Assembly (NCBI GenBank): GCA_963932465.1
Contig: OZ010795.1
Span: 476,336,806-476,400,805 of the forward strand
Direction: 5' to 3'
DNA length: 64,000 bases
DNA from: Maratus speciosus
Lineage: Eukaryota > Arthropoda > Arachnida > Araneae > Salticidae
Under the pieces are notes generated by a model. The model was not told where the DNA came from and searched no databases. It saw only the letters and a program-made list of their open reading frames with translations. The position numbers and the translations under genes were made by a program. Shown piece by piece: positions 32,821 through 44,069 of this stretch; positions within the stretch are counted from its first letter, which is position 1, and each line of letters opens with the position of its first letter.

Positions 32821-33593
32821 TGAGTTACAATTTTTGCATAATTCTTTTGGAGTAAATTACAGACTTTTAAAGAAACTTTTCAAGATGTTATTTTGATAAG
32901 TAAATACTTTTGTCCAGATTTGTGTATGCATTAATAATACAGGTTTTTTGTGAAAATTCTTTATATATATATTACATTTATTCTTCTTCAGATTTAATAG
33001 CTTTATTTTGTAATTAAATATTTTTGTTTCTCTATTTGGACATGGGTAGAACGACAAGAGATGCTGCTCGCATGAAAAAATATCGAACTTTGGAAACTGA
33101 CAATAAAAAGTTCTTCGGCTAACTAAAAATGCTCTATGAAATAGAGAAGAGAGACCCAATGACATATTTTTCATACTTTCTAACCGATGACCAGGCCTTT
33201 ATCTTCCGGGTTGCCCTAGATGAACGGGTTTGATACCTGGCATCGGCGTAGGAGACCACCTAATCGCCACGTAGCGGCAATAAACCTGATGAACGCCTAG
33301 ATCGTTTTACTATCGGCAGTGCCTATTTCTTAATTATGAACCTTTTTATGTCAGTTACTTAACATTTATATCTTGTTGTTGAACACCTTTCATTGCTACT
33401 CATGTTGATCTCGTAATTTAGAAGCTTAATCAGATAACGAGACCTTCATCTGGCAAGGCACCTCAGAGGTATAATTCATAGGTAAATTCGAGGTTTTCGC
33501 AACTATCGACGGAGTTTACATGCACCAGGAGCCATTAGGGTGCATGACAACCGAATAACTTATCAAAAAATGATCGTGAAAAGACTACAGGGC

Positions 33594-33764
33594 GAAAGTC
33601 TTAAATGGCGTTCCCTCAAATGGATGGATGAAATTTCTATGGTGTCAAAAGAGAATTTATATATAATTCATTTGAGGTTTCAAGAATTTAAAAACAATTT
33701 ATTTTTTGGTGGTATTAATGTTTTCTTATATGGAGATATTATGCAAGTGCCAACATGCAATGTA
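33594..33764 (+). pseudogene. PIF1-like helicase fragment, probably from a Helitron
   Basis: The frame contains DEISMVS (Walker B, residues 30-36 of the local frame) followed about 30 residues later by FGGINVFLYGDIMQVP. This matches the spacing and wording of the DEISMVS...FGG...GD.xQ.P part of PIF1-family helicases carried by Helitrons. The Walker A part upstream and all other helicase motifs are missing, and the frame ends at 33767. The long ancestral protein is reduced to about 57 residues. A host PIF1 retrocopy is the alternative. Confidence 0.65.
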
Positions 33765-34742
33765 TAATGTATACGTAATGCCAATGTGCTTAAATGTATG
33801 CTAAGCATTTCAGCAGAGTACTTTTATTCATAGTTTAAATTATTTGCTTAATCTTTCGCCAAATCTAAAGATTCTGATAGAGAAATTGAGAACTCATTGC
33901 ATCATGACGGCCTTTTGTTTACTTTTGTTTGTAATCTTTCTTGACAAAATCAGCTTAACTCACTTAGGCATTTATGCTTCTTATTGCATCATCATTTGCA
34001 ATACGTTGGGCAGTGGAGATTTTAAAACTATTAAGTAATCTACCGTTATTGCGTCCACTGCCAATTGTTGTTTCTAAGCTAATATGATTTGGTGCATTGA
34101 AGCGTTTTGCGAATTAAATATTTTATGATACCCACATTTACATTAATCCAATTGCTGCTGCTATTATTATTTTTTTTTGTTTCACGCTAGCCTTAACTGT
34201 GGGCTCGATTACGGAAGATTAGAAATTCATCGTCATGCTCATTTAATAGTCTTGGTCAAAGTATCATTGCTCTGCATAGTTAACTGACGTATTTTAGTGA
34301 GTATAGTACTGCAAAACATATAGAACATATAGAACTTTCGGAAGCAACTTATGATATTCGCATTTCCTTTAAACTATGTTTGCTGTTAGTATCGCACACT
34401 TTTTGCTTTTATCGGGCAATCTGATTCAAGTTTACTTGCTCTCATTTCTTGATACAATTCAAATGTTTTCATGACTGCGTAACTCACTGATTGCTTTCGC
34501 CATTATGCTTATGCCTACTGCTGTTTAAGTTCTCTGCCATGTAAATACACCGCACCATAACAATGCTGCCTGTAATACTAATTAGAGTAACTCCTTTTAT
34601 TTCTTTCTATGTTGTTTATCTTGAACTTTAACAGCATAGGGATCTTGGCTCAACTTTTGTTTGTATATAAAAGTAGACAAATGGTTGTTTACAATAAATT
34701 AATTTGTAAATATTGAAAAACTTGCTTGTGTACATGAGACAG

Positions 34743-35026
34743 GGGTACTACTTAGTTATCCCGTCGACCAAAAATCTATCGCCAAACTATAAGATTAAAT
34801 GCCAATAATGGTTGATCGTAAATGTTACATTCACTTGACTTTAAGCAAGATACATGTGTTTACGTCATCAAGTGATTTTTATTTCGACGTTTTATTAATA
34901 TTTTTATTAATGTTATACTAATTTATTTGTTCTTTCGTTATTTAAAATAAAAATTATGTCAATTTGTATAATTTGGCGATTTATATAATCTGGCGAAATT
35001 AGTCGACGGGATAACTAAGTAGTACC
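34743..35026. mobile_element. GGTACT-family MITE, copy 1, with target duplication
   Basis: A 284-bp element with terminal repeats GGTACTACTTAGTTATCCCG and its exact complement. GAGACAG lies at 34736-34742 and 35027-35033. The paralogous sequence at 37590-37600 (ATGAAACAATAAATAGG) reads through the site and acts as a divergent empty site. Subterminal TCGCCAAA and TTTGGCGA words occur at both ends. It is non-coding. Confidence 0.85.
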
Positions 35027-35070
35027 GAGACAGTTAATAGGTTGTCAGAAAATATGAGTGAAATTTTCAT

Positions 35071-35884
35071 TTTCTCTCCAAGGCCCCTATACAGGAAAGT
35101 TATCATTAATGTTGTTTAGTGGAAATATTAACGGCAATCAAAAAGCATTCATACATATAACTGTTTAATATAATATAATATAGGTATGTATATAATATTA
35201 TGATACTTCTTAGTTATCCCGTCGACCAATTTCGCCAAATTATATAAATCGCCAAACCACTCGCCAAATTATACAAATTGACATAATTTTTATTTTAAAT
35301 AACGAAAGAACAAATAAATTAGTAAAACATTAATAAAAATACAAATAAAACGTCGAATTAATGGTTTTATTGGCCATTATTGGCATTTAATCTTACAATT
35401 AATTAATTAATGGCAAACCATTATTGGCATTTAATCTTACAATATGGCGACAGTAAGAACAGACATTGAAGAGACATTTTCTCTCCAAGGCCCCTATACA
35501 GGAAAGTTATCATTAATGTTGTTTAGTGGAAATATTAAAGGCAATCAAAAAGCATTCATACATATAACTGTTTAATATAATATAATATATGTATGTATAT
35601 AATATTATGGTACTTCTTAGTTATCCCGACGACCAATTTCGCCAAATTATATAAATCGCCAAACTACTCGCCAAATTATACAAATTGACATAATTTTTAT
35701 TTTAAATAACGAAAGAACAAATAAATTAGTAAAACATTAATAAAAATACAAATAAAACGTCGAATTAATGGTTTTATTGGCCATTATTGGCATTTAATCT
35801 TACAATTAATTAATTAATGGCAAACCATTATTGGCATTTAATCTTACAATATGGCGACAGTAATTTGGTCGACGGGATAACTAA
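35071..35884 (+). repeat. Tandem duplication with a 407-bp period
   Basis: TTTCTCTCCAAGGCCCCTAT starts at 35071 and again at 35478, and nearly all following sequence repeats, including a MITE copy in each unit. The first unit's MITE lacks its right terminal repeat; the second keeps it. The duplication therefore post-dates MITE insertion, with the crossover inside the MITE's right end. Confidence 0.85.
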
Positions 35885-35892
35885 GAAGTACC
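35609..35892. mobile_element. GGTACT-family MITE, copy 2 (complete)
   Basis: Starts GGTACTTCTTAGTTATCCCG and ends CTAAGAAGTACC. Flanked by TATTAT on both sides. Contains AATTTCGCCAAATTATATAA and ATTATTGGCATTTAATCTTA, the latter twice. A 5' part-copy lies at 35207-35455 in the upstream tandem unit. Confidence 0.8.

Positions 35893-35894
<2 letters not shown>

Positions 35895-35967
<73 letters not shown>
35895..35967. repeat. (TA)n microsatellite
   Basis: Roughly 36 TA units directly abutting the right end of MITE copy 2, whose own target site was TA-rich. Confidence 0.95.
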
Positions 35968-35969
<2 letters not shown>

Positions 35970-36179
35970 GTGCCGCCAGTCTGATGTTATGTGTTTAATT
36001 AAACTAAACTATTGTATACTAAATTATTGTTTTGTATTAAGTTAGTTTGCTTCTGTATTATTTAGCATTTGAAATAATGGCGCATCTTTAATTAATGTAT
36101 ATTAAATTACTATTTTGATTGCGATTGCCAATTGAGAATTTTAAATATGACTGTCGATTAGAAAATGCGAAGAAACAGA

Positions 36180-36330
36180 TTGGGGAAGATCCATTACTGA
36201 ATTTGAATGGGAATATCGCCAAATTAGTCAGTTACAGCCAAGTTGGCTTCATTTATGGCGACTTATTTTGGTCGCCAAATTTGGCGATAATTCACGTACC
36301 TGCGCCAAGTTTTGCAACAACTTGGCGCTA
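36180..36330 (+). repeat. TTTGGCGA-rich repeat (partner 37885-38040)
   Basis: Contains TCGCCAAATTAGTCAG, GCCAAGTTGGCTTCAT, GGTCGCCAAATTTGGCGA and CAACTTGGCGC. The segment at 37885-38040 has the same order with substitutions. The TTTGGCGA/TCGCCAAA word is shared with the GGTACT MITEs, so these may be subterminal pieces of a larger member of that family. Confidence 0.6.
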
Positions 36331-36349
36331 ACGTATATGAATACATAGT

Positions 36350-36640
36350 TTTATGCTTATGATTGAGAAACCGGTTACAACAATGAAAGATAATTTGGGC
36401 GAAATCCTTCATTTTATTGGTTTTTGTTGAATTACTAAAAAACTACTCAACCAATTTCGATTAAACGGAAGTGGTACCAATTCGAGAGTATCCTCTTTCA
36501 ATTAAAACAAAAATCACATAAATCGGACAAAAAGTTCCGGAGCAATCGGTAAACATACATAAAAAAAAAAAAAACATACATACGCGTCGAATTGATAACC
36601 TCCTCCTTTTTGAAGTCGGTAAAAATACAATACGCTTCAG
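36350..36640 (+). mobile_element. RTE-type LINE 3' tail
   Basis: Contains CAACCAATTTCGATTAAACG, AAACATACATACGCGTCGAA and CCTCCTCCTTTTTGAAGTCGG. This combination is the kind of 3' end I associate with RTE-clade LINEs in arthropods. No reverse transcriptase remains, so it is a 5'-truncated copy. Confidence 0.55.
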
Positions 36641-37384
36641 TTTACCTCTTCATATTATGTGTTTTTCTAGCCGTTATTCTAATAAAATTTTTTCATACAT
36701 CTACATTACTTAAAACAAAAGTTACTACCAGAATTAAAATACATTTTCCAATATTTCATTTTTAGGTGTATTGTTCATTTTATGCATGTGTATTTTTTTT
36801 ACCCGGCTGCTAGGAAGGGTTATGTGTTTCACGCGTATCTAGGTATGTGGATTTCTTTATACCCTCGAAACATCCCAACGGCTGGATGGATTTTAATGAA
36901 TGAGGTCTCTATCGATTCGTCTTAACCGTCCGATGGTTATAGGCTAGGAATTTTTATATATAAATTCAAAATGGTGGCCGTAAAATACAAAATGGTGGTA
37001 GAGACGAAAAAAATTACGTACCCTATTGAGGGACATATCATTGGATAGGTTTTTCAAAATGAAGACGATGTTTCGTTGACTATTTTACAGTCAGAAGCTA
37101 CTTTTAAATATTACACAACCTGGAAGTTGTGTAGGTAGGATGTCTAGCTTTACTGCAACTCTAATCTACATAGATATCTATAGGCCTCATCAAAATAATG
37201 TTTATAGATAGGAACTAACAATTAAACGAAATTAAAGTCATCAATACAAGTAAATAAAAAAATAGGCAAGTAATATAAAAAAGTTTCACACTGATGAGAA
37301 ACAATTAATTAGTTGACTTTTTACGCAGTCGGGATTTTTGATTTCTTAAATTTAATTTTTACTTGTTAATAAAAATTTCATGAA
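36641..37384. other. Pogo-like interior, no coding domain seen
   Basis: A moderately GC segment (36820-37160) with ACATCCCAACGGCTGGATGG and ATGGTGGCCGTAAAATACAA looks like a repeat but has no second copy in this window. The rest is AT-rich. Confidence 0.4.
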
Positions 37385-37674
37385 TTTCATTTGATTTCTA
37401 TTTAACGAATTTCCTTCATAACGAGGTGTTTAAGTGGAACGATGTGAGTTCGTTAAATGGTAGTTTCACTGTATATATTTTTTAATGTACTGTTTCTGAA
37501 TAAATTTAGATAAATAACTTTTTTATGTTAAATAAATTGCATAAATATTGAAAAAATGCGTGTGTATATGAAATGAAACAATAAATAGGTTGTCAGAAAA
37601 TATGATGCCAAATTTCCTTCTTCGCCATGGTAATTTTCTCTATTTCGCCAAGGACCCTGTAAAGGAAAAGTACC

Positions 37675-38224
37675 GAGAATTTAATTTATGTACCATGTTA
37701 TGTAAAGCATATTAAATATGGACAGTTAAGAGCTCAGATAGTACAGCGCCATCTAGTGACTGTTATTTTATTAGTAACATCGGGATGAAGATGTAAAGAC
37801 GTACATTTACGTATATTGCACTTTAAATTCTGACCGATAGATTTTGTAAAAAAACATTAAATATTCAGAATTCAAATTAAATTGCGGTGAGCTCGATTAT
37901 GAAAGATTAATGGGTTTCAATGCGAATTTCACCAAATTATCCAGCTATCGACAAGTTGGCTTCATATATGGTAACTTATTTTTGTCGCCAAATTTGGCGC
38001 TATTTTGCCAACTTGGACAAAACTTGGGGAAAAGTGCTAATGACCATTAGTGTCATTATTTATAAAGTGTCATTAGCACTTTTCCCCAATTACTCATTGT
38101 TGAAGCTTAATGTTTAATGAAGCTAAAACCGAATTCTCCATAGGAACCCTAATATAGTCGCATTCAATGAGGCGGTCCAACCGAAATTGTGAGGGACGCA
38201 CAGAGACTTGGATTTTTTATAAAT
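37675..38224 (+). other. Flank of the nested MITE with a second TTTGGCGA-rich copy
   Basis: 37885-38040 is the partner of 36180-36330. Just after it, AGTGCTAATGACCATTAGTG forms part of a small palindrome (38028-38086) in which TGGGGAAAAGTGCTAATG recurs inverted. No gene was seen. Confidence 0.5.
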
Positions 38225-38270
38225 AGATACAGACAATAAATACAATAAACACAACTGGAGTGAAAAATTA

Positions 38271-38340
38271 GCCAGAGCCAGGAATCAAATCTGGGACCAC
38301 AGCGTCTAGGCTGTTGCACTAACCACTAAGCCACTCCGGC
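38271..38340 (-). tRNA. tRNA-like core with perfect acceptor pairing (SINE or pseudogene)
   Basis: Minus strand: acceptor GCCGGAG/CTCTGGC (six Watson-Crick pairs and one G-T), box A-like TGGCTTAGTGG, anticodon stem ACAGC/GCTGT with a 6-nt loop CTAGAC, and box B-like GATTTGATTCC. The short anticodon loop argues against a working tRNA. It is probably the 5' head of a SINE. Confidence 0.5.
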
Positions 38341-38517
38341 GATACACGCGTCTGCGATTTTTCACTAATAAACCATGTTGGAAAGTCATCAGACATCTAT
38401 CAGCAGCCTTGGATGACGAGACAACTATGAACAGATTTTACTATTCCATCGATCTACAGTATATATTAAAACGCGCATACACACATAAATAACGCTTGCA
38501 TTCAACTTTTAAAGGTA

Positions 38518-39107
38518 TAGGGTGTATCTGTAATGCTTCAACAAACTTAGGGTAAGATGGTACTCATCAACACGAACAAAAAATGCAATGGAACACGAGG
38601 TCGCAATCCACTTATTGAATCACAAATACAGGGTGTCTTATCATAACTGAAGTTGGCTTGTCGGTAATAATTTTGCGAAAAATTAAAATATTGCAATAAA
38701 AAATGTAACGATATGTACCTTATTTTGTATGAAATGTGATAATATCACAAAAAGTTCTGGGAAAACAGGGTACTCACAAAATCTATGATAACTTATGAAG
38801 AGATAATCACAGTCCAAAATGGGGAGCATCCAATGAATACTGCTGGTGCATATAATGGAAACTTCTACCACTTTTTTGTGATGTTATCACATTCATACAA
38901 AATAAGGTACATATAGTTACATTTTTATTGCGATATTTTAATTTTTCGCAAAATTCTTACCGACATGCCGACTTCAATTACGGTGAAACACACTGTATTT
39001 TTGACACAATAAGTGGTTTGCGACCCCATGTTCCATTGCATTTTTTGTTCGCCTTGATGAGTACTATCATCCCCCTAAGCTTGTTCAGGCCTTTCAGATA
39101 CACCCTG
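38518..39107. mobile_element. Large foldback MITE, arms about 240 bp, TA flanks
   Basis: The left end TAGGGTGTATCTG and the right end read inward, CAGGGTGTATCTG, are flanked by TA. The arms (38518-38755 and 38868-39107) share ATGCAATGGAACA-type, TTTTGCGAAAAATTAAAATA and ATACAAAATAAGGTAC blocks. The inner GTTCCATTGCATTTTTTGTTCGCCTTGATG resembles part of the MITE at 10238-10597. It is non-coding. Confidence 0.75.
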
Positions 39108-39235
39108 TATATACAATTATACAGACATACATATCACTCCAGTTGGGTTTATTGTATTTATTGAATGTATGTCTGTATAATATTTGTATATACCTTTAAA
39201 AGTTGAATTCAGGCGTTATTTTGTGTGTATCTGTA

Positions 39236-41348
39236 TTTTAACATTTAATTTATCTTTATCTGAATTAACTTTTAACCCAGTGCCAACCAATACACAAAAG
39301 GATTTGTAAATATGTCCCGATATAAGACTTCGTTCAATTTCCGACACTTAATCAAGTTAATCAGTATTTGGATTTACGAAAATCAAAAATTTAATTTTAT
39401 CTGAATAGATTGATAATCAAATATTGCGATTACGAATTACGTAGGGGAAAAATGCACCTAGAGAGATAAAAATCCTTTCGTAAGCCAGCGTAATAAATAA
39501 ATACGCCCTTCCGAAATGCTTATATTATTAAATTTCACGTCAGTTAATATATTAAAAAGTAGATTTCGTAAAGCCTTGTGTGTCGCTCTGCTTATCCTGT
39601 GCCAGTCTCTATTGAAGAAGATAAATAATATAATTCAGAGAATTTTTATAATCTGGGAGCGAATATTGCAGGTCTAGGACAACAAGTTGCCACATCAGTC
39701 GATTATATTCGTTGCCAGAAATGCCAACTCTTCAAAATCTCAAACGCACTTATCGACATCTCACTGAAATATATTGTATTCGGAAGCAATAAAGAAGGTT
39801 GAATTATTTAAAGCCAGTAACCATTCTGACATTTCTAATTTTTGGCCATCAACAGCAACATTTACTGCAGAGCAGGGTTACCAAGTTATATAACTGGACT
39901 TTATTTACAGCTTCCAAATTTTTAAAATTTATAACTTTTTAAACTTTATTATTTCAACCCCACGAATTTATCATCTACTTAAAATGAATTCATCGCTTTA
40001 AATCAAAAAAGTTCGAACTACATAAATTACAGTTCCCAAATTTGGAGGCGTTTGGTCACCGTATCATGGAATCTAGTAACGGATTGGTTTTAATGCACTA
40101 GACTACACAATCAGGACTTTAAGTTATGATTCAAATTTGTAGTTAGTTCTGTATGACAGTAAAATCCACACCTGAGTATGCCTAACCAAACTCGTTTATG
40201 TTCTGCATTTAGAAAGGGCGTACGATCACAATAATTGAACTCAACAAATGATTACATAAACTGAGCAAAAAAAAAAAAAAAAAAAAGGATTATTACCAGT
40301 CATATGCTTATATAGCTCGTTTTGTCATAGTAATATATTTTCACCCTCTTATTATATGATTTTTGTCCCTGTAAATAGAGACCATACCTACCCAAATCTT
40401 TAGATCGCTAGATTTCAATTAGTTTTATGTTAATTTTGTGTTGTGAGTAAAGTTTTAAGTTTTAAAATTTCTCTCTAACAACTTTATGCAATTACATCTA
40501 CGCTATATATATAAAATCCTATTCAAATGAATTTATGAAACGACTGAATAAACAAGTGATTATGTTTCACTGCGATTTCTCCTAAAATTTGGAATATTTT
40601 GCAATGTAATTATCACCGAAAATCCGTATTGATCAGCAAATCTCAAAACTGGTATTAGAATTTTTAAATTCGAATTAGTTTTCGAAATGTTAATATTTTT
40701 CTAATTTTAAATAGTTTTCTCTAATGATGGTAACTCAAATTTTAATCATAACAGATACTGTTTTTCATATTTTAAAAAAGGTTATTATTTTAAATTAATT
40801 TGGCGACCAATTTGGCCTTCCTTAAATGTATGCTAAGAAATGTATTATGTTACTTTTATTCATAATTCAATTTGTATTTCATTATCATTTCATTTAATAC
40901 AAAACGTTCATTTAAAACTGAAACATTTAAAATAAATGGACTTCTTTCTTTTTTTTTAAACGAAAGGAAAAGAAAAATATTAGGAACAGATGTCATATGC
41001 GCAACGGGGTACCTAAATGGCGTTATTTTGCCTCACATGGTAGCCCGGCTATTGTTGCTTATTTATTAATGAATGTTTATTTGAATTTATTTTCTGTTTA
41101 TTTACAAAAAATGTTATAAATTGTTTTGTTCTATAGTTATTAATTATATTTTTTTTTTTATTTATTGTTATTTCATTTTTAAAATAATAGAAAATAATTT
41201 AAAAATACATATGTAACTGGTATTTGAAAACGAGGTTTTCGCCAAATTATCGTAAAACAAAAAACAAAAAATCACGGCAAACCCAGTGCGTATATGACAA
41301 TGCAACAAATCATGACGTTTAATTCCAACTTCAAAGCAATTTTTTAAT
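39236..41348. other. AT-rich stretch, nothing firm
   Basis: A poly-A run is at 40268-40287. Around 40795-40870, words AATTTGGCGACCAATTTGG and TTAAATGTATGCTAAG match pieces near 33785 and the GGTACT family, so a decayed copy may lie here. No gene was supported. Confidence 0.45.
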
Positions 41349-41610
41349 GGTACTGCTTCTCCCGTCGAAAAATTTTGCCAAATTATACAAATTGACATAA
41401 TTTTTCATTTTAAATAACGAACGAACAAATAAATTAGTATACATTAATAAAAATACAATAAAAACGTCGAAATAAAAATCACTTGATGGCGTAAATGCGT
41501 GTAACTTCCTTAAAGTCATGCGAATTGGACATTTACGATCAAACATTATTGGCGTTTAATCTTATAGTTTGGCGACAGATTTTTGATCAATAGGATAACC
41601 AAGTAGCACC
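41349..41610. mobile_element. GGTACT-family MITE, copy 3
   Basis: Starts GGTACTGCTTCTCCCGTCGA and ends ATAACCAAGTAGCACC. Flanks carry TTTTAAT on both sides (41342-41348 and 41612-41618). The interior has TAATTTTTCATTTTAAATAA and GGCGTTTAATCTTATAGTTT, as in copies 1 and 2. It is more diverged than they are. Confidence 0.75.
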
Positions 41611-43624
41611 GTTTTAATTTACTACTCGAAAAATAAAATGCTAACTGGCAAGTAAAAAAAAAAGCTATTGGCAAGATTTGCACCGGCTTACATAAAAGTA
41701 CCAGGAATTATTTGCGATCATGGCAGATTTATGTAGTTTTATTCGAAAAAATAATTTTTATTCTTTAATCAAAATGGAAACCTTTCTTATGAAAAGCGAA
41801 GGGATCAGCCCGTAATTGTTTATGGGAGTTACATGACTTGGACTATTGTAATATAAGTGAAATAATGACGATAGAATAACATTTGATGACTTATCACACC
41901 TGTGGCTGTCTAAAATTAAAGTACCAAAATGGCCGCCTGGAATATAAAAAGCGAAGTTGTCCGCCCGGAACTGTTGATGATAGTCACATGTCTTAGGCTA
42001 TTATTATAGAGATTATTTTCAATTCTAAAAACAGCGCGAAGAATAATATTTCCTAACGATTAAATATTCATTTACACGTGACTATTAAAAACATAACACC
42101 CCCCCCCCCCATTTAAAATTACTATTAAATGAGTACGTGTTAGAAGCAGGAAAATATTGAAAATTATGTCCTGAAAATTGTATTTACACGTGAATATTAA
42201 AAGAGAAAGGAAACTTTAAAATAATAAAGATATTAATATGCCTTTAACCCTTCCAGGGGTAAGGTACTTCTATTCCTAAAATCTTGAAATCAGTGAATGG
42301 CACCAGAATTTACAAACAAATTTCGAAATACAAAAATGCTTTTGTTCACTTACTTGATCACTCGATCGGAGCATCAACCAAAGAATGGCATAGGATGTAA
42401 CGCTCCGGTGGAAAATCCCCACAACAATCACCGATGCCGGACATCTGAACGCACCCAAAATAACAAGGAAAATGGCACATATTCTGACGTACTTACATCA
42501 GTAAATCATAAATTTACAAAACAATTGTTGTTGCTTTCATCACAATAATAAAAATAAAAAACGATAGTAAGGTGATTTAAATGTATAACAAAAGTTAAGA
42601 CTATAGATCCTTGTCCAAGATTATGAAGTGTAAATGTTCATTAAAGTTCACTGTTCACTAATGTTCATATGGGCTCAATTTTCGAAAAAAAATGTTCATA
42701 AATGTTTTATATAAGAAAAACTAACTTGAAAAAGATCGCCATAATGTTTAGACCTCAAGAGATAATCACCGTTAAAAGAAATGTCAGACAAAGGACAGTC
42801 ACTATAAAAGGCACAATGTTGAGCTCTATTTTGATGTAGTGTCAGAATACCACGTAATGTCCATAGCGAAAAACTGGTGAGTATTAACAGTATGATAGAA
42901 GCAAATAGTTACAAGTGTAAAAATGATCAAAATTTATACCCAATAAATGAGTATTCCCTATTAAGTGCGTTGTACATAGCACACAATTTTCTATAGTTTG
43001 AACAGGTGAAGAAAACGTTTCGAATGTTCCATCTAAGTGCACAATTCTTGTTGAATTTAATATAATGTTACAACAAATAATGTTGTATACTTCAGGAAAA
43101 TTTTCATCACCAGTAGTCTGGTGCCAACGTGGCATTTAAGAATTAAAATTAAATGGTCGAAAAAGAAACCACCGCCCTTGAAGGAGTTAAGGCAGTAAAT
43201 TTTACTAATCGTAGTAAATTGTATTATGTCAATCGTTTTATAACTCTGTTAAAAAATAACGGGAGGCAAAGACTCTGTTTGCTTAATTATTTTTATTTTA
43301 GCTTCTTTTCAAATGTTTAACTGATCTTCTTTAACCAAACACGAAAACAACCATTCTATGTCTTAACAGCAACTGATTCTACCTTAAATTTTTGCAATCA
43401 AAGGGAATTGAATGGAAACCCGTTTACAGGGAGATCGCTACAGTTTTTTTCAGTATAATTCAATCTTCTCTAATCTTTTTAAAACCGGTCAGATTAGCGT
43501 GCTTTTAGATTCTGTAGTGTCTGAACGTGGTTTGGCGAGCGTAGCTTGCAGGGGTAGAGCCCCCTAGTTTTAAATATTATTTTCAGTGATGTCGTTTTTA
43601 AACTAACTTAACGAAAACTATGTA
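41611..43624. other. No gene recognised
   Basis: A C-tract lies at 42100-42110. Several frames of about 60-80 codons exist, but none shows a domain, splice context or relation to a known family. Confidence 0.5.
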
Positions 43625-43825
43625 CACTGTTAAAAATTTTGCAGCATTCTGGCAGGTCATTCGACCGTTTTTAGAAAAAACGGTTTCATAACCATAATTT
43701 AACTATATTCTGACCATAAAATGGCCAATAATATGGTCAGAATAGTGTTACAATTACGGTTGTGTAACCGTTTTCATAAAAAACTGTCAAATGACCTGCC
43801 AGAATGCTGCAAATTTTTAACAGTG
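43625..43825. mobile_element. 201-bp Tc1/mariner-type MITE
   Basis: CACTGTTAAAAATTTTGCAG at the left and its complement at the right, flanked by TA at 43623-43624 and 43826-43827. The arms continue through CATTCTGGCAGGTCATT and a CGGTTT region, so the element is almost entirely palindromic around 43725. It is non-coding. Confidence 0.85.
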
Positions 43826-44069
43826 TAGCATTCCAATTAGATATTAAATATACACAAAATGTTTAGCTAACAACTGATTTTTGTGAGTTCAAATTAGAAA
43901 CGAAAGCTGTTTAGGAGATCATCGAAATATTGAATTAAACGAGTTCTTAAGATCTGTTGCGGGTTGGATGAATCCATAGATTGGACCCATTGTGTTGAAT
44001 TTTGCCTCATTTTTTTCGAATAGTTTTTGCAGTAGCATGTTTCTTATAGTGGCTTTTAAAGCTATTAAG

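Larger units (their letters stand above)
31643..37471. mobile_element. Pogo/Tigger-like element (5.8 kb) nested in the MITE
   Basis: TA, then CAGTCAAACTTCCCTTTAAC at 31643. At 37471 the right end read inward is CAGTGAAACTACCATTTAAC, followed outside by TA. The first 23 positions match at 20. Both ends go on with further TTTAACGA/CTTAACGA words, a Tigger-type subterminal pattern. No DDE domain was recognised inside. The interior holds later insertions: a palindrome, MITEs, a helicase scrap, a LINE tail and a (TA)n tract. Confidence 0.6.
31482..37674. mobile_element. MITE with 8-bp target duplication, split by a 5.8-kb insertion
   Basis: The left end is GGTACTTTTTCTCTACAGGG. The right end read inward is GGTACTTTTCCTTTACAGGG, with 25 of 29 positions identical. 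A perfect GAGAATTT duplication lies at 31474-31481 and 37675-37682. The outer parts (31482-31642 and 37472-37674) total about 360 bp and are MITE-like, with TTGGCGA/TCGCCA words near both ends. The rest is the nested pogo-like insertion. The 8-bp duplication suggests hAT or a similar superfamily, though the GGTAC start is not the usual hAT end. A second right end of the family is at about 34660-35104. Confidence 0.75.
38225..39235. repeat. Inverted segments around a tRNA-like core and a MITE
   Basis: 38225-38262 matches 39136-39177 inverted (AATAAATACAATAAACACAA), and 38470-38518 matches 39188-39231 inverted (CATTCAACTTTTAAAGGTAT). The inner MITE lies between. The two inverted pairs are not nested in simple order, so at least two events are involved. 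Confidence 0.6.

Noticed and set aside
33185..33310. tRNA-like word GGGTTTGATACC near GATGAACGCC
   Set aside because: A box B-like string is present but no acceptor stem or anticodon arm could be paired.
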